A stretch of DNA of 64,000 bases from Plasmopara viticola (Eukaryota; Oomycota; Peronosporomycetes; Peronosporales; Peronosporaceae), in the NCBI GenBank assembly GCA_001695595.3, contig MBPM02000085.1:62001-126000 (forward strand). Direction: 5' to 3'. The notes beneath the pieces were generated by a model that saw only the letters and a program-made list of their open reading frames with translations, was not told the DNA's origin and made no database searches. Both the position numbers and the translations under genes were made by a program. Positions 59,001 to 64,000 of the stretch are shown in pieces; within the stretch, counting starts at the first letter, position 1, and each line of letters begins with the position of its first letter.

Positions 59001-59063
59001 GATACTGGTGTTGTCGAAGATGCTGTGAAAGTAACGCCTCGACCAGCGACTTCATACCGGTAG
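56038..59063 (+). pseudogene. gag-pol: Array unit 6 gag-pol, truncated in RT and fused to LTR of M
   Basis: Gag 56038-56649 with one private substitution near 56567 (TACGCA for TACGCG, silent). Gag C-terminus, protease and integrase (CCHNGGEY near 57755) and the start of RT are open from 56610. At 58975, after DGYVNDVY, the LTR of M begins. By chance the frame continues through the LTR-encoded F2 pol tail (DKNAPRQDTG to PRPATSYR) and stops at 59061-59063. YVDD and RNase H are absent. Confidence 0.92.
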
Positions 59064-59309
59064 GTACCGGTATCTGCAATCAGTTGATGACTGACTTAGG
59101 GAGCGGGTTCAAGATGGGCAAAAGATCGGTTTCATGATGGGAAGATGATTGCGCCCGGATGGGATGATGATTGCGCCCGGATGGTGAGTCATTCTGATTG
59201 GCTTAGATTAATCATTGGCTTAGAGGTAGCATGTAGTTGCGAACTAAGGACCATTAAATATATTTACTTTGCATTTTGCCAACTAGTGCTCACTTCGACC
59301 TTTTCAATA
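58976..59309 (+). repeat. 5' LTR of element M (334 bp)
   Basis: TGTTGACAAG ... CAATA, followed by the PBS GGTTATGAGCCC. The first 88 bases encode the F2 pol tail. It has two GCGCCCGGATGG repeats near 59149-59181, and the core promoter reads ATTTACTTTGCATTTT near 59262-59277. Confidence 0.92.
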
Positions 59310-59313
59310 GGTT

Positions 59314-60200
59314 ATGAGCCCAAGCCCCGCCGACTCTGCCTCCCCCTTCTCTGACTCTGCCTTCGCCACCATGGACGCGTCTATGCCAAGTCGAATCAAC
59401 AAGTTCGACGGCACCAACTTCCACACCTGGAAGTTCAAGATGCAGATGGTGCTGGAGGAGAGGGACCTGTGGGAAGTCGCAAGTGGTGAGATCAAGCTGG
59501 AGCACTGCACGAATGCGATGGATCAGTCGACTTACAAGAGGAAGTCTCGGAAAGCGCTAGCGATAATCTGTCTTGCGATGGAACACTCGCAACTGCCACT
59601 GGTCCGGTCGTCAAGTGGTGCGCACGATGCATGGTCAAGGCTCGAGGGACATTTCGAGAAGAAGAGTTTGGCCAATAAGCTCTTTCTTCGTCGTCGTTTC
59701 TTCACGGCCAAGATGGAAGAAGGTGAGGATGTGCTCGCGCATATCAACAAGATGAAGACTCTAGCGGAGCAACTCGACGCGGTTGGTGCTCCAGTGAGCG
59801 AGGACGACTTGGTGATCACGCTTCTTGCAAGTCTCAGTGAGTCGTTCGCATTTCTCATTACAGCATTGGAGTCAAGAGCCGACTCGCTGTCTTGGGAGCT
59901 TGTGACGTCTCGGCTGCTTCACGAGGATATGAAGCGCAAGGAACACGATGGCGGCGTCGATGGAGCCGTGCACGGTCAGGTGCAAGCATTCGTGTCAGCG
60001 GACAATGGACGGCGCAAGGGACGACAAGTCTCAATCAAGCCCACGAGTACCTGCCACTACTGTGGCGAGCAAGGGCACTGGATCGCAAAATGTCCGGCTC
60101 GAATTCGAGAGAATGGAGAGCGTCAAAGGACGCAACGCGCTAATGTCGCGCAGAGTGAGGATTACTTGGCGAATTTTTGTTTTCGGTTGGTGGGAGTACC
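59314..60200 (+). CDS. gag: Gag of element M
   Basis: About 295 codons open from the PBS ATG: MSPSPADSAS, SRINKFDGTNFHTWKFK, the UBN2-like core (HFEKKSLANKLFLRRRFF, LAEQLDAVGAPVSEDDLV) and a CCHC knuckle at 60052-60093 (CHYCGEQGHWIAKC). It passes the SLSWELVTSR position in frame, which shows that the array's break there is a lesion. A small indel between ~60165 and 60200 throws the frame off before the protease, and the ORF ends at 60252 with foreign codons. Confidence 0.88.
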
Positions 60201-61460
60201 ACCAAGTCAAGTTCTGTGTGGCTGGTCGACTCGGGTGCGACGCAGCACATGACGTACTCGCGAAAGTACATGAAGAATTACAAGACAATCTCACCGATGG
60301 ACGTGCATCTTGCAGATGATGGAGTGGTTCAGGCAGTGGGCACGGGTGACATTGTTATGTCTATGGCTACTCCGCGCGGACTCAAGAAGGGTGTGCTTAC
60401 TACAGTGTGGCACATCCCAAAGCTTTCGCGCAATCTTTTTTCCGTTGGACGCTTTACGAAGGATGTTGGCCCGGTCACGTTTGAGCGCGATGGATGTTTT
60501 GCCGAAGTTAAAGGTGTCCGTTGGAAGCTTGGTGTTCGCGAAGGCAAGGGTTTGTTCAGGCTCTGCATGACGCCTGTCAATGTTGACGCAGCCAATGCGA
60601 CCAGTTCGTCGGGATGCCATGGGGACACCACGTCGTACCTCTGGCACCTTCGACTTGGCCACATTGGTTACGGCGGTCTCGATGCCATTGTCAAGAAGAA
60701 GTATGGAATTGGTATCAACCTCAAGACAGCTACTCAGTGGGAAACATGCGAGGGCTGTGCGCTGGGCAAACAGACGCGGGTGAGCTTTATGAACTCCTCC
60801 CCAAGTCGTGCCAAACACGTGTTGGAGACTATTCACAGCGACGTGTGCGGTCCCATGCAATCACCAACGTTTGGAGGCAAGCGCTATTTCGTTACATTTG
60901 TTGACGAAAAGTCGCATTTTTGCGTTGTCTTCTTGCTCAGAAACAAGTCTGAAGTATTCGACAAGTTTGCAGAATTTGTTGCGCTAGCGGAAAACCAAAC
61001 TTGCCGCCGCGTCAAGACACTTCGTTGCGATAATGGCGGAGAATACGTGAACGGCGCCATGGCGAAGTTCTGTGCAGAGCGTGGTATTGTACAGAAATTG
61101 ACACCGCCGTACACACCCCAGCTAAATGGCGTTGCAGAGCGAATGAATCGGACGCTTGTGGAATGTGCTCGCTGTGTGCTAGAGCACGCCAACTTGCCGA
61201 AGTCTTACTGGGGTGAAGCCGTCATGACTGCCACTTTCCTACGGAATCGGTGCCCAACGCGCGCCATCAAGTCCGACATGTCACCTCATCAAATTTGGAC
61301 CGGCAAGAAACCGCTTCTGGCAAACCTTAAGGTTTTTGGTTGCCACGCGTACGTTCAAGTGCCGAAGGAAAAACGGACCAAGTTGATGCTCGATCGGTGC
61401 GGTGCCGATTTCTTGGTTACTCGGATCACGAAAAAGCGTACCGCTTTGAAGAAATTGTGA
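60177..61460 (+). pseudogene. Protease and integrase of element M
   Basis: Protease Asp-Ser-Gly at 60228-60236 (WLVDSGATQHM). LWHLRLGHIGYGG, CEGCALGKQTRV, HSDVCGPMQS (first Asp), CDNGGEYVNG (second Asp, 61029-61031) and GVAERMNR (Glu) give a complete integrase triad. The C-terminal domain reads VFGCHAYVQVPKEKR, after which a T-run shortened by one near 61384 (relative to L) shifts the frame. It has no start codon of its own, so in an intact copy it would be part of the Gag-Pol chain. Confidence 0.88.
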
Positions 61461-62630
61461 GTGGTCGAGTACTTGTGAGCCGCGACGCACAGTTCATGGA
61501 GGATGTCTTCGACAGTGGGAGACGAAGTTATGACAGCAATGAAGTGATTATTCAAGATGATGCAAGCGATTGTTCGGCAGGATCTAATGGGACTGACTGT
61601 GAGCAAGATGAAGTTTCGGCTCCGGATGTGGAGGTCGAACCAGGAAGCAAGCGTATTCAGCGGTCGCGATCGCTAGAGAAGGTTGCAGACTCCCCAAGGC
61701 CCAAGCGCCAAAGCCGACCACAGATGTCACTGGACGAGATGTCAGCAGTGGCTCACGGGAATGGCGATTTTGAAGCGGCCTTTGTTGTAGAATCAGTGGG
61801 AGAAGTGCCAACTACGTACAAGTCGGCAATGGAATCTAGCAACGCGGCCAAGTGGAAAGAGGCATGCGACTCGGAAATCGACTCCCTCCGCAAAAACAAG
61901 ACATGGTCGTTGGTGCCGTTGCCTCAAGGACGAAAAGCTATTGGCTGTCGATGGGTGTTTCGAGTCAAGGAGAATCAAGCAGGAGGAATCGAGCGATTCA
62001 AGGCTCGACTTGTCGCCAAAGGATTTTCGCAAAAGCACGGTATCGACTATGATGAAACATTTGCACCGGTGGCCAAGTTTACTTCAATACGGATTCTTCT
62101 CAGTTTGACAGCCAAGTACGGACTTAAAGTGCACCAGATGGATGTCAAGACAGCCTTCTTGAATGGGTCTCTCGATGAAGACATTTACATGGCTCAGCCA
62201 CAAGGTTACGAGGACGAACGCCAGCCAGATCATGTTTGTCAGCTCAAGCGGTCGCTTTACGGATTAAAACAGTCACCTCGTATGTGGAATCAGACGATTG
62301 ACAAGTTCATGATTATGCTGGGATTCAAGAAGTGCGAAGCCGATCATTGTGTGTACGTGAAGCGAGATGACCAGCACATGATTCTTGTGGCTCTTTACGT
62401 TGATGATTTGGTTCTCGCGAGCAGTGACGACAGGATGCTCAAGTCAACTAAGCAAGCATTAAGCGAACGTTTCGACATGACTGACTTGGGTGATCTCAAA
62501 TATTTTTTGGGTATTGAAATTGACCAGGATCGTTCTGCTGGTATTGTGGCAATGCGTCAGACCAAGTTCGCCAAAGACATTTTGACGAAGTTCGGCATGG
62601 TGAACAGCAACCCGGTCAAGACACCCCAAG
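61340..62630 (+). pseudogene. Integrase end and reverse transcriptase of element M
   Basis: After the frameshift near 61384: DARSVRCRFLGYSDHEKAYR, acidic linker, AIGCRWVFRVKENQAGG, KARLVAKGFSQKHGIDYDE, HQMDVKTAFLNGSLDEDIYM, YVDD at 62396-62407 and FAKDILTKFGMVNSNPVKTP. Insertion of N at 62630 cuts it, with CCAAG (62626-62630) a candidate target duplication. Nine foreign codons precede the stop. RNase H lies outside the window, if present. Confidence 0.88.
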
Positions 62631-62910
62631 TATTGAATAAAGGTCACTTGAGCTGAAGATGGCAAAATGCAAAGTAAATATATTTAATGGTCCTTAGTTC
62701 ACAACTACATGCTACCTCTAAGCCAATGATTTATCTAAGCCAATCAGAATGACTCACCATCCGGGCGCAATCATCTTCCCATCCCGAAACCGATCTTTTG
62801 CCCATCTTGAACCCGCTCTTTAAGTCAGTCATCAACTGATTGCAGATACCGGTACTTACCGGTATGAAGTCGCTGGTCGAGGCGTTACTTTTACAGCATC
62901 TTCGACAACA
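62631..62910 (-). repeat. 3' LTR of element N (280 bp)
   Basis: TGTTG ... CAATA on the minus strand, preceded there by the polypurine tract GAGTCGAGTGGGAG. It has a single copy of the ~22-bp GCGCCCGGATGG unit, like the short LTR of F. The pol stop lies 55 bases inside it. Confidence 0.92.
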
Positions 62911-64000
62911 CTCCCACTCGACTCGTCAGCCTTCGCCTTCTTTATACCAAGCTTGCTTCGGAGTACACAAAACTGCATCGCAGGAATCGGCTTGGTCATT
63001 ATGTCGGCAAGCATGTCGAGAGTAGAGATGTACTCGAGAATCACTTGACCATCTTCAACCTTTTCACGTACAAAATGGTATCGAATGTCGATGTGCTTGG
63101 TTCGTGTATGAGCTTCCGGGTTCTTCGCTAGTGCAATCGAGCCTTGATTATCTTCATAAATCTTGACCGCTGTATCCGGGGACATCTCTCCCAGCTCACA
63201 CATAAACGCCTTGAGCCATATTGCCTCTTGCGTAGCCTCAGACAATGCCATGTATTCAGCTTCCGTAGACGACAGTGCCACCGTACGCTGTTTCTTGCTC
63301 TTCCAGCTGACACATCCACCGCTCATCATAAAGGCGTAGCCGCTTGTACTCCTTCGCGACATTGTATCTCCGGCCCAGTCCGCATCCGAAAATCCTTGCA
63401 ATTGATCATGATTCGCTGCTTGAAATTCAATACCGTGCGTCCTTGTACCTTGGATATACCTGAAGACTCTTTTTAACGCTTGCCAGTGTGTCGGACATGG
63501 GTCTGCTGCAAATTGGCTGAGTACCCCCACTGCCGCAGCGAGATCCGGACGCGTACCGACCATAAGATACATCAGGCAACCAATAGCATTTCGATATGGC
63601 ACACCGATCATGGTTTCACCGTGTTTGCATCCTCCTTCGCACATTGACTTGGTAAGTTTGAGTCCTGGATCTTGCGGAGTTCTGACGGGCTTGCTCTTTT
63701 CCATATTGAACTTGGTTAAAATTTCGCACGCGAACTTGGTTTGCCGCATCGTCAGAGTCCCGATCTTCAAATTTTGCTCGATCTCAATTCCAAGAAAGAA
63801 GTGAAGTTGCCCCAAATCCGTCATCTCGAATCGTTTGCTGAGTGCGTGCTTGGTTTCCTGGAGCATCTTGCTAGCATTGCAGGCCAAAATTAGATCGTCG
63901 ACGTAAAGTGCTACGAACATCATGTCATGGCCATCCCGCTTCACATACACGCAGTGATCAGATTCACACTTCTTGAAGTCCAGGCCCAACATGAAGTCGT
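62856..64000 (-). CDS. pol: RT C-terminus and RNase H of element N (partial)
   Basis: At least 378 open codons, continuing beyond the right edge. YVDD is at 63894-63905, followed by RFEMTDLGQLHFFLGIEIEQ, ATRPDL-type [76 protein letters not shown] and LADIMTKPIPAMQF. It ends in the LTR with TPRPATSYR. All RNase H acidic residues that I can place are present. In an intact element this part copies the RNA and removes the RNA strand. Confidence 0.9.
   Translation of the reverse strand, partial: DFMLGLDFKKCESDHCVYVKRDGHDMMFVALYVDDLILACNASKMLQETKHALSKRFEMTDLGQLHFFLGIEIEQNLKIGTLTMRQTKFACEILTKFNMEKSKPVRTPQDPGLKLTKSMCEGGCKHGETMIGVPYRNAIGCLMYLMVGTRPDLAAAVGVLSQFAADPCPTHWQALKRVFRYIQGTRTHGIEFQAANHDQLQGFSDADWAGDTMSRRSTSGYAFMMSGGCVSWKSKKQRTVALSSTEAEYMALSEATQEAIWLKAFMCELGEMSPDTAVKIYEDNQGSIALAKNPEAHTRTKHIDIRYHFVREKVEDGQVILEYISTLDMLADIMTKPIPAMQFCVLRSKLGIKKAKADESSGSVVEDAVKVTPRPATSYR

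Larger units (their letters stand above)
58976..62630 (+). mobile_element. Copia element M (F2), interrupted by N
   Basis: Inserted in RT of array unit 6, with GTATA (58971-58975) as candidate target duplication. It has a 334-bp 5' LTR, PBS, gag, protease, integrase and RT, cut at 62630 by the LTR of N. Its sister L (-) has the same LTR length and pol tail. The integrase Asp is intact, so M belongs to a subfamily that was potentially mobile recently. Confidence 0.92.
62631..64000 (-). mobile_element. Copia element N (F2), continues past window edge
   Basis: 3' LTR, RNase H and the C-terminal half of RT on the minus strand, inserted in RT of M. The coding sequence visible is undamaged up to the window end. 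Confidence 0.92.

Noticed and set aside
1..64000. Host protein-coding genes, tRNA or rRNA genes
   Set aside because: Every stretch longer than about 300 bases is accounted for by an LTR or Copia coding sequence; I found no remainder.

Overview
The window is retrotransposon DNA from end to end; I see no host gene, tRNA, rRNA or CRISPR array. Every coding stretch belongs to Ty1/Copia (Pseudoviridae-type) polyproteins in the order Gag, CCHC knuckle, protease, integrase, reverse transcriptase, RNase H. The host is most likely an oomycete (Phytophthora-like). The LTRs of one family match the oomycete Inr plus flanking core-promoter consensus at 13 of 16 positions, and the proteins look like Phytophthora Copia proteins as I remember them. 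No search was run.

Two Copia lineages alternate. F1 has protease motif DSGATHHIC, an RNase H end reading KHIDIKYHHIRDE, and a pol stop just before a G-rich polypurine tract. F2 has DSGATQHM and [17 protein letters not shown], and its pol frame runs 55-88 nt into the 3' LTR. In both, the gag AUG lies inside the primer-binding site (GGTTATGAGCCC), which resembles half-tRNA-iMet priming in Drosophila copia.

Layout. 1-3623: F1 remnant A (+), cut by F2 element B (+, 3624-7976). 7977-9610: 5' half of F1 element C (-). 9611-23493: F1 element D (-), carrying complete insertions E (F1, 10091-14738, perfect TSD AGAAT) and F (F2, 16318-20979). 23494-25557: fragments G (F2,+), H (F2,-) and I (F1,-). 25558-28713: element J (+), the matching 3' half of C. 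28714-30721: K (+), which shares an LTR with J. 30722-33303: L (F2,-). 33304-33954: an LTR-LTR palindrome. 33683-58975: a tandem array of one F2 element, five full units and a truncated sixth, with a 4,416-bp period and one LTR between neighbours. 58976-62630: F2 element M (+) inserted in unit 6. 62631-64000: F2 element N (-) inserted in M and leaving the window.

The array is the main point of interest. All six units share a broken gag frame and an integrase whose second catalytic Asp is His. The five units that retain RNase H also share an Asp-to-Asn change at its third catalytic position. The family seems to have multiplied here at the DNA level, or by cDNA recombination, rather than by its own integration. 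The second main observation is that C and J fit together as one LTR element split by an inversion of about 17.6 kb. Undoing that inversion puts almost every element on the + strand.
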